Below, piece by piece: positions 1-5,776 of a stretch of 16,840 nt of DNA. The stretch lies in contig DASVRP010000015.1 of the NCBI GenBank assembly GCA_036388555.1, forward strand, positions 1 through 16,840, in the 5' to 3' direction. The notes beneath the pieces are model-generated. The model ran no database searches, had not been told where the DNA came from, and saw nothing but the letters and a program-made list of their open reading frames with translations. Origin of the DNA: UBA4665 sp036388555. GTDB lineage: Bacteria; Patescibacteriota; Saccharimonadia; Saccharimonadales; UBA4665. The stretch's first letter is position 1, and every line of letters begins with the position of its first letter. Made by a program: the position numbers and the translations under genes.

Positions 1-1
1 C

Positions 2-130
2 GAGGATTGTATGGACTACAACTTCTACCGGCCGCACAGCATGCTACGCATGCGTACACCGGTGGAATACCTGCAAGGTATTCCAGGCTACGAGAGTGCT
101 ACACTGGACACAAGTGTCCTATATGTTTAG
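2..130 (+). CDS. Transposase C-terminal end (integrase core), partial
   Basis: This open frame runs from the left edge of the window to a TAG and gives 42 residues. It contains YNFYRPHSMLRMRTPVEYL, the usual C-terminal signature of integrase-core (rve/rve_3) transposases of the IS481/IS3 type, in which the Tyr-x-x-x-Arg-Pro-His motif closes the catalytic domain just after the final Glu of the DDE triad. The catalytic residues lie outside the window, so it is unknown whether the whole transposase is intact. About 12 residues follow the motif and no further gene is seen before 220. I could not identify the right terminal inverted repeat with confidence in 131-219. The IS family is uncertain; the transposase assignment is fairly safe. 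Confidence 0.72.
   Translation, partial: EDCMDYNFYRPHSMLRMRTPVEYLQGIPGYESATLDTSVLYV
63..85. repeat. Perfect 9-bp hairpin inside transposase 3' end
   Basis: TGGAATACC (63-71) and GGTATTCCA (77-85) are exact reverse complements around a 5-nt loop, TGCAA. The hairpin lies within coding sequence (Val-Glu-Tyr-Leu-Gln-Gly-Ile-Pro). No T-run follows, so it is not an intrinsic terminator. A near-palindrome, GGACAC-AA-GTGTCC, follows at 106-119. Whether either has a role in transposition or mRNA stability is not known. Confidence 0.5.
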
Positions 131-219
131 GAGTCCGACCACCATGACCTACCTATTGTGTGATGGTAGCTACCAGGCCGTGGTGCTATATTACCTTTTT
201 GTATGTCTTGAATGCAGAG

Positions 220-672
220 TTACTGCTCCCACTTCGTGAGTGTCAGATCCTGGTCTTCGATGACGCTACGCGACATCGGCCCAAGAAACTGAGATTTCGG
301 CTTATAATCCGGATGGCAGAGCGGCGATGCATTGCTGGCGACCAGTTGCGTGCCAAAGTACACGTCCTTATTACCGATCAACATGCCGATGCGCCCTGCC
401 CTATCACTGGAGACGGTCTGGCTCGGTGCTGACCAATCGCCGTTCTGGTTACGGTAGGACACCTTGATGCTGATGGCCTCCTCCGGCACTACCGTGGCAA
501 TCTCCACGCCGGTGAGCCATGTCGATCTATCATCGGTCGCCGCAGGGTCAAGGTTGAACCGCTTGCTGACAGTGCGTCCTGAGGTGCACGACTCTTCCTC
601 GGGAGCTTTGCTGTCAGCGGCGCAGGCGGCCGGAATTGTAGCCGCCAGCAGTAAAGCTCCGGTGGCTGCCAT
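220..672 (-). CDS. Small exported protein (possible lipoprotein), start probably damaged
   Basis: The protein has 150 residues from the only in-frame ATG, at 672. Its N-terminus, MAATGALLLAATIPAAC, is a signal-peptide hydrophobic core ending in a weak lipobox (Pro-Ala-Ala-Cys, Cys17). It lacks the positively charged n-region. The codons immediately upstream in the same frame read Pro-Arg-Arg-Arg-Val but reach a stop at 721-723 with no ATG, GTG or TTG. An ATG at 691 is out of frame by one base. Removing one base just after it would give MARRRVMAATGALLLAATIP, a textbook signal peptide. The mature part shows no family I recognise and ends with TAA. It is the last gene of the minus-strand unit that includes 725-1216 and 1226-1687. 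It is a real gene, but the present start is doubtful. Confidence 0.6.
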   Translation of the reverse strand: MAATGALLLAATIPAACAADSKAPEEESCTSGRTVSKRFNLDPAATDDRSTWLTGVEIATVVPEEAISIKVSYRNQNGDWSAPSQTVSSDRAGRIGMLIGNKDVYFGTQLVASNASPLCHPDYKPKSQFLGPMSRSVIEDQDLTLTKWEQ

Positions 673-724
673 TACGCGCCGCCGTGGCCATGTATCGTGC
701 GGGGTACCGTATGTAAGAAATCAG

Positions 725-1216
725 CTACTCTGCCCGCCGCGCGAACAGCTCCGTCGTCTCGCGCATGAATATCTCAGCGGTCTTGGGACCGACACCGTAC
801 AGCTGCTGCAGCCGCCTGGAGAACTCATCTTCGCTTCTAGAATTCTCATACATCGTCATAAGTGAACCTTCGTAATCCCGGATCAGCTGTTCCATGCAGG
901 TGCGCAGCGCCCGCGCCATAACTTCGTCGTAGCGGGTGTATCTGCCTTCATCGAGCAGGCGGACGAGGTTCCTGGGAGGTTCATGCAGAATTGCCCATGG
1001 GGAGTCGATACCACGGGCGATGAACAGCCGCCACGTCTGGGCGGCTACGGTCGATTGTATCGGCTTCCCAAACAGATACGACAACAGGAACCACCGGAAC
1101 ATATCATTGTCCCCGGACAGGACATCGAGCCCGAAATCGCTGGCATGATGGACCGGTTTCGGGCGCTTGGGCCGCTTAGGATGCTCCGGCTTCCCGGAGA
1201 TGGGACTGCGTACCAT
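725..1216 (-). CDS. Helix-hairpin-helix (HhH-GPD-like) DNA repair protein
   Basis: The protein has 163 residues. A basic, Pro/Lys-rich tail (residues 1-25) is followed by an all-helical domain. Near the C-terminus LQQLYGVGPKTAEIFMRET (137-153) is a helix-hairpin-helix DNA-binding motif of the kind found in endonuclease III/MutY-type glycosylases. In classical HhH-GPD enzymes a catalytic Asp comes about 15-20 residues after the hairpin. This protein stops about 15 residues after the motif and has no Asp there. It resembles the short 'DNA methylase'-annotated HhH family that also lacks it, so catalysis should not be assumed. The ATG is 9 bp after the stop of the VOC gene, implying co-transcription. 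No strong Shine-Dalgarno site is seen. The stop is TAG. Confidence 0.7.
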   Translation of the reverse strand: MVRSPISGKPEHPKRPKRPKPVHHASDFGLDVLSGDNDMFRWFLLSYLFGKPIQSTVAAQTWRLFIARGIDSPWAILHEPPRNLVRLLDEGRYTRYDEVMARALRTCMEQLIRDYEGSLMTMYENSRSEDEFSRRLQQLYGVGPKTAEIFMRETTELFARRAE

Positions 1217-1225
1217 CAGATGAAG

Positions 1226-1687
1226 TTAGAAGTCGGCTATGACGATCTTATGCATCGCCATCAACTTGGCGAAGGCGCCAGGCTGCTTCATGAGCTCTTC
1301 CATGCCTTCGGGCACGATCTGCCAGCTCAGGCCGTACTTGTCCTTGCACCAGCCGCACTGCTCGGATTCTGGTACGGCCGACAGCTTCTCCCAGTAGAAA
1401 TCGATCTCGGCCTGGTCCTTGCACCGGATATCGAACGAGATGGCTTCGGTGAACTTGAACTCCGGCCCGGCGTTGATGGCCACGAAGGCGTTGCCGGCCA
1501 GCTCGAACTCGATCGCCAGGACCTTACCTGCCAGATCCTGCTGAAAATCAGCCAGTCCCTCCTGGGTACTGCTCGGGTAATTGGTGGTCGAGACGATCCG
1601 GCTGTCCGGGAAGACCAACACGTAGAAGTCAACCGCCTCCTGGGCGTTACCGTCGAACCAGAGGTTGGGGGTGATTTTGGGATGCAT
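1226..1687 (-). CDS. VOC-superfamily protein, PhnB/3-dmu-9_3-mt type
   Basis: The protein has 153 residues. It opens with KITPNLWFDGNAQEAVDFY, which matches the start of the PhnB-like '3-demethylubiquinone-9 3-methyltransferase' Pfam family. These are glyoxalase/vicinal-oxygen-chelate folds with paired beta-alpha-beta-beta-beta modules. Other family-typical stretches are the F-D-I-x-C strand, the 'EQCGWCKDKYGLSWQIVPE' block and the helical end with repeated Met/Lys. The family name is historical; members are rarely methyltransferases and the substrate is unknown. The start is well supported: AAGGAG (1695-1700) lies 7 nt before the ATG, and a TATAAT promoter lies further upstream. It is the first gene of a three-gene minus-strand operon. 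Confidence 0.88.
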   Translation of the reverse strand: MHPKITPNLWFDGNAQEAVDFYVLVFPDSRIVSTTNYPSSTQEGLADFQQDLAGKVLAIEFELAGNAFVAINAGPEFKFTEAISFDIRCKDQAEIDFYWEKLSAVPESEQCGWCKDKYGLSWQIVPEGMEELMKQPGAFAKLMAMHKIVIADF

Positions 1688-1715
1688 GGGCGGACTCCTT
1701 GATTACTTGGAGCTC

Positions 1716-1743
1716 ATTATATGCCGTAAAGTACGGATTGTAA
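1716..1743 (-). promoter_or_regulatory. Sigma70-type promoter of the VOC operon
   Basis: On the minus strand a perfect TATAAT (1716-1721) is preceded by TTACAA (1738-1743) with a 16-bp spacer. Transcription would start near 1709, giving a leader of about 22 nt that includes the AAGGAG ribosome site. The -35 hexamer abuts the TGA stop of the upstream gene (1745-1747), so the three-gene unit is transcribed separately from that gene or in addition to readthrough. Confidence 0.65.
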
Positions 1744-1744
1744 G

Positions 1745-2491
1745 TCAGTTAGTGCCCTGACGGATGGATGACGCAACTTTGGCGATCATGGCCTGGTACT
1801 CAGCCAAAGCTTTGTCGGATCGTTCCTGGGTAGTGTCCTCTACACCCATGTCACAGAATGCCGGGACGGTGATGCTGACGAAGTTATATCCAATCGGAAA
1901 TGCCAGGTCCGACCATTCACCGCAGGCGTGGCTAAGCTTGAATTCATAGATGCGAAGTCCGCCGTCCTTATACGCCAGTTTCGGCTGCGGATCGTACGCT
2001 TCCCCTACTTTCTGGCCGCCTTGTATGTCACCCACCAGTCTGCTCACAACCCAGGTATACTCTGATCCTTCCCTGACTGGCTTGACGTCGTAGGCGTGGT
2101 AGGCTGCCATCTGCGTGAATGTATTGGCTTCATCGATCCGGATTTGGAGCTTCCCATTCACGTATCCATTGGCGGATTTATTTTCGGATGATTCAGCTAT
2201 CAGGGTCGGAACCGCTTCATTCCTGGTCTTGATGATTTCACCCCATTTGGTAGGATAGGCGAACTTGAAACCGTGATCGGCATTTTCGTACAGCGTGAAA
2301 CCGGCCGGAACGACGTACTTCTCGGGTGCTGCTTTCTTGTTGCCGGGTGTGGCTTTGGCGGCCGTATCCTGTGCCGTTTCATTGGCGGCCGACTTCTGCC
2401 AGACGAACCAGCCACTGAAGCCGATGATGCCTAAGACTAAAATGATACTGAAGACGCCGAGGGCACCGAATCCGTGTTGTTGTGATTTCAT
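1745..2491 (-). CDS. Prepilin-like anchored exported protein, PsbP-like ectodomain
   Basis: The protein has 248 residues from the ATG at 2491. It starts MKSQQHGFGALGVFSIILVL, with a membrane helix at about residues 9-31. The short basic tip followed by Gly-Phe and a long hydrophobic run resembles the class-III/prepilin-type signals common in Saccharibacteria, but the Glu expected at +5 is Gly, so cleavage by PilD is uncertain. A low-complexity Ala/Thr/Lys linker (about 35-57) leads to an extracellular domain. Its opening, FTLYENADHGFKFAYPTKW, is typical of PsbP-like folds. Two Cys (CGEW and FCDM) could form a disulphide outside the cell. A longer TTG start at 2530 is open but is overlapped by the promoter, so the ATG is preferred. 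Precise role unknown. Confidence 0.7.
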   Translation of the reverse strand: MKSQQHGFGALGVFSIILVLGIIGFSGWFVWQKSAANETAQDTAAKATPGNKKAAPEKYVVPAGFTLYENADHGFKFAYPTKWGEIIKTRNEAVPTLIAESSENKSANGYVNGKLQIRIDEANTFTQMAAYHAYDVKPVREGSEYTWVVSRLVGDIQGGQKVGEAYDPQPKLAYKDGGLRIYEFKLSHACGEWSDLAFPIGYNFVSITVPAFCDMGVEDTTQERSDKALAEYQAMIAKVASSIRQGTN

Positions 2492-2497
2492 GAGGGA

Positions 2498-2526
2498 AGT
2501 ATATAAGTAACGGTAAGGGGTGTCGA
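2498..2526 (-). promoter_or_regulatory. Promoter placing the transcript start at the ATG (leaderless)
   Basis: On the minus strand TCGACA (2521-2526), a 17-bp spacer, TATACT (2498-2503) and then exactly 6 nt lead to the ATG at 2491. A start site 7 nt after the -10 hexamer would be the A of the ATG. No Shine-Dalgarno site exists in those 6 nt. The leaderless reading is an inference from spacing. Confidence 0.6.
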
Positions 2527-2557
2527 GCAATCTGAGCCCAACTGCTCGAACCGTCCC

Positions 2558-3154
2558 CTACCCGCGTGGTGGTGTATACGGCCCAATCTCTTCCCGGCAT
2601 TCAGTTCTGGCATATGACTGCACGTCTGTCGTGTCCTTGCCGGACATATCGTATGTCTTACGCAATGTCTCAAGTTCATCACTGTACTCCCCCATAACGA
2701 CAGAGGGATAACGTCCTTGTCTCTTACCTAAATCAAAACACATCGCTTTGGTAAGCAGCTGTACCGTACGTGTGTATGCAGGCGGCTGTGGATCGTACCG
2801 CCCAGCCATGCAATCGTCCATCAATGTACCGTTTTCTGGAGTTCCAGAATCCTGACGCACATTCAGATCAGCTTCGCATAGCTTCTTGAGTTTCGCTTCT
2901 GCGGTTCGTTCGGCTTTAGTCTGGGGCTCCGGCGTGTATTCAGGTTCTTCGGTTTCATCGGGAGCTTCAGTTGGGGTAGTCGATGCAGTCGGTTCTGCGC
3001 TGGGTTCTTCACTTGGTGCAGAAGTAGTTGCAGGTGGCGGTGCTGGAGTTTCCTGGTTGCTCCATGAGCATCCCGACAGTGTGTAAGCACCCAGAAGACT
3101 GGCCAGCAATGCAGCCGGGATGGCGTTTCTCTTATTGCGTAATGTATCAAACAT
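2558..3154 (-). CDS. Lipoprotein with Pro/Glu/Thr-rich stalk, unknown function
   Basis: The protein has 198 residues. A basic N-terminus (RNKRN), a hydrophobic core and the lipobox Leu-Ser-Gly-Cys with Cys29 form a clear SPase II signal, so the protein should be lipid-anchored on the outer face of the membrane. Residues 33-80 are a Pro/Ser/Thr/Glu-rich stalk. The C-terminal domain (about 81-198) has four Cys (KLCEAD, DDCMAG, AMCFDL and TECREE), an even number that fits two disulphides outside the cell. I recognise no family. The stop is TAG. A TATAAT lies 16 nt upstream of the ATG, which leaves a leader of only about 9 nt with no evident ribosome site. Confidence 0.75.
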   Translation of the reverse strand: MFDTLRNKRNAIPAALLASLLGAYTLSGCSWSNQETPAPPPATTSAPSEEPSAEPTASTTPTEAPDETEEPEYTPEPQTKAERTAEAKLKKLCEADLNVRQDSGTPENGTLMDDCMAGRYDPQPPAYTRTVQLLTKAMCFDLGKRQGRYPSVVMGEYSDELETLRKTYDMSGKDTTDVQSYARTECREEIGPYTPPRG

Positions 3155-3170
3155 TGTGATAGATTAACAT

Positions 3171-3176
3171 ATTATA
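3171..3176 (-). promoter_or_regulatory. -10 element of the 2558-3154 lipoprotein
   Basis: A perfect TATAAT on the minus strand ends 16 nt before the ATG at 3154. No convincing -35 hexamer lies 16-18 bp upstream. The predicted leader is about 9 nt and has no Shine-Dalgarno sequence. Confidence 0.45.
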
Positions 3177-3206
3177 GGTTTTGTTGCAGTAAAGGCTGGA
3201 TTGCTG

Positions 3207-3752
3207 CTATGGTTCCAGGCGGTGCATAAACAGCCGGTAGGTTTCGTCCGGTTCCTGGCCTGTGAGCTCAATCTTAACCGCCTGGGGCCGCTGCGCCAGC
3301 GCTGACTCCATCCTGTCCAGTAGCTTCTCGATCTCCGGCAGGTCGTCCTCCGTTAGCGGCGGTGAGGTTGCTTCGCCCCACTTCCCTCGGGCGAGCAGCC
3401 GAGCGATGGCATCTTTGCGGTCGTTGTGCAGCACGAATTCATAGTATTCCGCACCACAGTCGCGGGCGATCGATTCGAATTCCTTCACCTCTCCGGTGTC
3501 AGTTACCAGGTACGGCAAAATGACATCGTGTCCCGATGGTAAGTACGCCCGGAGCATGGCCTTAGTCATCTCGAACGTCAACTGCCGCACCTCCTGCTCG
3601 TGATGTATCCAATCGCCTATATTGTCGACCATCGCGTCGGCCTCAAGCGCCAGGGCCATGCTATGTCCGGCGATGTACTTCTTGGCAATCGTCGTCTTGC
3701 CTGACGCCGCAAAGCCGTTCAGGACGATGAGTTTTGCTCGAACCATATGCAT
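3207..3752 (-). CDS. P-loop kinase (AAA_33 / shikimate-kinase-like fold)
   Basis: The protein has up to 181 residues. A beta-strand followed by NGFAASGKTT forms a Walker A motif (G-x4-GKT) within the first 22 residues. Afterwards come a strand ending in EADAMVDN, helices, and a lid-like Arg/Lys segment (ARLLARGKWGE). This layout is that of small ATP-dependent kinases grouped as AAA_33 (nucleotide, polynucleotide or small-molecule kinases, related to zeta-toxin and chloramphenicol phosphotransferase). The substrate cannot be told. Two ATGs are possible, 3752 and 3746. The second lies exactly 6 nt after TAAATT (3753-3758), like other leaderless starts here, giving 179 residues. The gene is GC-rich, unlike its upstream neighbour. 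Confidence 0.8.
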   Translation of the reverse strand: MHMVRAKLIVLNGFAASGKTTIAKKYIAGHSMALALEADAMVDNIGDWIHHEQEVRQLTFEMTKAMLRAYLPSGHDVILPYLVTDTGEVKEFESIARDCGAEYYEFVLHNDRKDAIARLLARGKWGEATSPPLTEDDLPEIEKLLDRMESALAQRPQAVKIELTGQEPDETYRLFMHRLEP

Positions 3753-3832
3753 AATTTAGCAAATGTCGAAATGAGGCGAAATTCGTGCAGAAGGATTGAA
3801 TCTAGTTATGTAAATCGTTGATTAAAAACTAA

Positions 3833-3854
3833 CTTTCATCAATATGGCTGAAAG
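3833..3854 (-). terminator. Possible weak terminator after the HEPN-like gene
   Basis: CTTTCA (3833-3838) and TGAAAG (3849-3854) form a 6-bp stem with a 10-nt loop. On the minus strand a T-rich run follows a few bases later. It lies directly after the TAA of the 3860-5170 gene. The stem is AT-rich and short, so it is only a candidate. Confidence 0.3.
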
Positions 3855-3859
3855 AAATT

Positions 3860-5170
3860 TTAGCTATGAAAAATTGATTTCGATTGCTTCAATAGTGCCA
3901 AATTGGCGATTCTACGGATATTACATAATTCGGTAAAAGCAAACAAGCTTGCTCTATTTTGATTTCCAAATAAAGAAGGTAACGGCATTGAGCCAATTTC
4001 ATATTCAGTGCCATGTAGAACTCCCTCGTGGGCAGTCATGCTCCTTAAGTTATATGCGAGGGTGAGTTTCTTTACCTCTGCCTTGTCAGTGACCACAGAT
4101 TCAATACCTGCAATGAACTTGCTTTTACTGCTATTTTTACTATGACAAGATTGGCACCGTTCCCCAAGTATCTGATTTCCTACATTTTCTAATACGACTA
4201 CAAAGGCTACCAAAGCAAATGATGGGTGATCCTTCTGCATCAATAGACCTTGATAGTATGCTCTAAGTGCATTCAATAAAGCTGGATGTTGATCAATTTG
4301 TTCGTAAGCTTTGCCAATCCATTTTGGAATAGTCCTATATCGTCGTGGATTTTCAGGAAAATTAGCCATGTTGGGTTCTGGGCTAGGTATATTCAAAATA
4401 CCTGCATCGATGTTTACAGGCGATTGTGCAACTATCCAAGTTGAATTCCATGCTAACGAAATTAGTGCTGTAAGCTTATTTAAATCTGACGATGCAGAAT
4501 TATTTGCTGCAAACCAGTTGTGACCTTTGGATTTGCCTTCAATCACAATTGGCCACGAGAAGTTTATTGAGTATCCGCCCATTTGTGGAATTTGGCTATA
4601 CTCCCTGCTTATGAGTCGTTTGTTTCCTGACCGCAGATTGACATCAGATATAGTACATCGAGATTTTAATGCCTGCAAAGAACCGCTATGCACATCCAAC
4701 TGCTTGATAACTGCGGCCCAACAGAACTCAGGGTTAGATTCGTTTAGCCGCTCTTTTGCTTCATTTGCGGCTCGTCTCCATAGCTCCAGGATATGTTCAC
4801 CTAACATGCTGTCATGCTTTAAAAATAAATAAAGACTTTTCTTGCCATTCTCATCTAGCGGCACCATCAGTAACTGCTGATTAATATTTTCACCTCCGCT
4901 TGGACCGTACGTCCAATGAGGATACGGAAATGATGTGGAAGCTTGTTCGTTAGTTAGTCCCCATCCGTTAATTGAAGTGTCATATATCGTTAATTTCTGT
5001 TGCAAAAAGTCGAGCCATCTTTCACCCTGCTCTTGATAGTCGATATCCAGAGCAGCGCTGAATAAATCGTATATATGCATTCCATTATCCATACCGCTAG
5101 CATAGCAGCTAATACGCAAACGTTTGTTTGATGAATTAAAAATTTTTTCAGATGTAAATATAAATTTCAC
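3860..5170 (-). CDS. AT-rich accessory gene with predicted C-terminal HEPN RNase domain
   Basis: The protein has 436 residues from a GTG at 5170; an in-frame stop lies at 5183-5185. An ATG at 5092 sits 6 nt after TATGCT and would give 410 residues. The N-terminal half (about 30-260) is a mixed domain of unknown type, including a 'WPIVIEGKSKG...LISLAWNSTW' segment. The C-terminal third is helical. It has a Cys-x-x-Cys-His pair (C339, C342) and LAYNLRSMTAHEGVLHGTE (371-389), in which R376-x4-H381 matches the catalytic R-x4-6-H of HEPN ribonucleases, closest in style to ApeA-like HEPN proteins of phage defence. GC is about 40% in sampled lines against about 60% next door, which suggests horizontal acquisition. 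A free-standing toxin or abortive-infection effector is the likeliest role. No antitoxin gene is adjacent. HEPN assignment moderate; gene call strong. Confidence 0.72.
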   Translation of the reverse strand: MKFIFTSEKIFNSSNKRLRISCYASGMDNGMHIYDLFSAALDIDYQEQGERWLDFLQQKLTIYDTSINGWGLTNEQASTSFPYPHWTYGPSGGENINQQLLMVPLDENGKKSLYLFLKHDSMLGEHILELWRRAANEAKERLNESNPEFCWAAVIKQLDVHSGSLQALKSRCTISDVNLRSGNKRLISREYSQIPQMGGYSINFSWPIVIEGKSKGHNWFAANNSASSDLNKLTALISLAWNSTWIVAQSPVNIDAGILNIPSPEPNMANFPENPRRYRTIPKWIGKAYEQIDQHPALLNALRAYYQGLLMQKDHPSFALVAFVVVLENVGNQILGERCQSCHSKNSSKSKFIAGIESVVTDKAEVKKLTLAYNLRSMTAHEGVLHGTEYEIGSMPLPSLFGNQNRASLFAFTELCNIRRIANLALLKQSKSIFHS

Positions 5171-5494
5171 TAAATATGGATCTTAGCCGTTAAACATCAT
5201 CAAATATAATTTAGTTGACCCTTAGAGTTATAATAGTAGCCAGCAACACCGGTACTCCCACTCCCGCAAGGATCAGGTTTGACCGATGGGCTTCATACAC
5301 GGCAAGCATCCCAATCTCGTCTCTATCGGAGATCAGACGGCCCTGCGCGCCAGCTCACACAACAGTTTCCTGCCAGGTCCACGCAACAGACGGTTGCCGC
5401 AGACCGACAGCAGGCAGCTCTCACAATAAAACCCGTCTACCTCTGTTATCAACTAACTGGTAGTCTTCGTGAGACACTGAAATGTGAGTGACGT
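5171..5494. other. Divergent intergenic region, no convincing gene
   Basis: These 324 bp separate the minus-strand HEPN-like gene from the plus-strand polymerase operon. The left 70 bp are AT-rich and hold a plus-strand TATAAT (5229-5234) without a good -35, plus AT-rich minus-strand -10 candidates. The rest is GC-balanced. Short open frames here lack ribosome sites and have no recognisable protein character. I looked for SOS boxes of the CTG-N10-CAG and GAAC-N4-GTTC types and found none. Confidence 0.5.
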
Positions 5495-5776
5495 ATGGAC
5501 CCGACGATTGAGATAAACGAACGAGTCGATGTGATCGTGATTTTTCGAAAGCACGCTGACATTGGTGCGTTCGCCATGCCGTACCGCATGAAGTGGCGCG
5601 GGCGGGACTATGAACTGACGGAGCTGGCGCTGCGCCACCCGACGGTCCAGGGCAAGCGGATGATCCACGTCTTCCATATGAGCGACGGCGTCAACGACTT
5701 CCGGCTGGAGTTTGATGCCGAGGTACTGACATGGACGCTGGTGGCGATGATGGGCGGCCATGGGGGTGCGGCATGA
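5495..5776 (+). CDS. DUF6504-like small protein coupled to Y-family polymerase
   Basis: The protein has 93 residues and is predicted to be mostly beta. FAMPYRMKWRGRDYELTEL (26-44) has the Trp-Arg-Gly-Arg-x-Tyr core seen in DUF6504 proteins, and the end (DFRLEFDAEVLTWTLVAM) resembles their C-terminal strand pair. Actinobacterial DUF6504 genes sit beside imuB/dnaE2 mutasome genes. Here the TGA overlaps the ATG of the Y-family polymerase by 4 bp (ATGA, 5773-5776), which implies translational coupling and near-stoichiometric expression. A role as accessory factor or regulator of the polymerase is inferred from context. The family match is from memory of motif shape and should be treated as tentative. 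The ribosome site is weak. Confidence 0.78.
   Translation: MDPTIEINERVDVIVIFRKHADIGAFAMPYRMKWRGRDYELTELALRHPTVQGKRMIHVFHMSDGVNDFRLEFDAEVLTWTLVAMMGGHGGAA

Noticed and set aside
3207..5170. P-loop kinase plus HEPN-like gene as a two-gene toxin-antitoxin system
   Set aside because: They are same-strand neighbours, but 107 bp apart with a possible terminator between, and their base composition differs strongly. The kinase appears to have its own promoter.
5215..5491. Two overlapping plus-strand open frames of 82 and 70 codons
   Set aside because: They have no ribosome site, no domain character, and compete for the same bases between two divergent genes.
5171..5494. LexA/SOS box ahead of the polymerase operon
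   Set aside because: I found no CTG-N10-CAG or GAAC-N4-GTTC site in the region.
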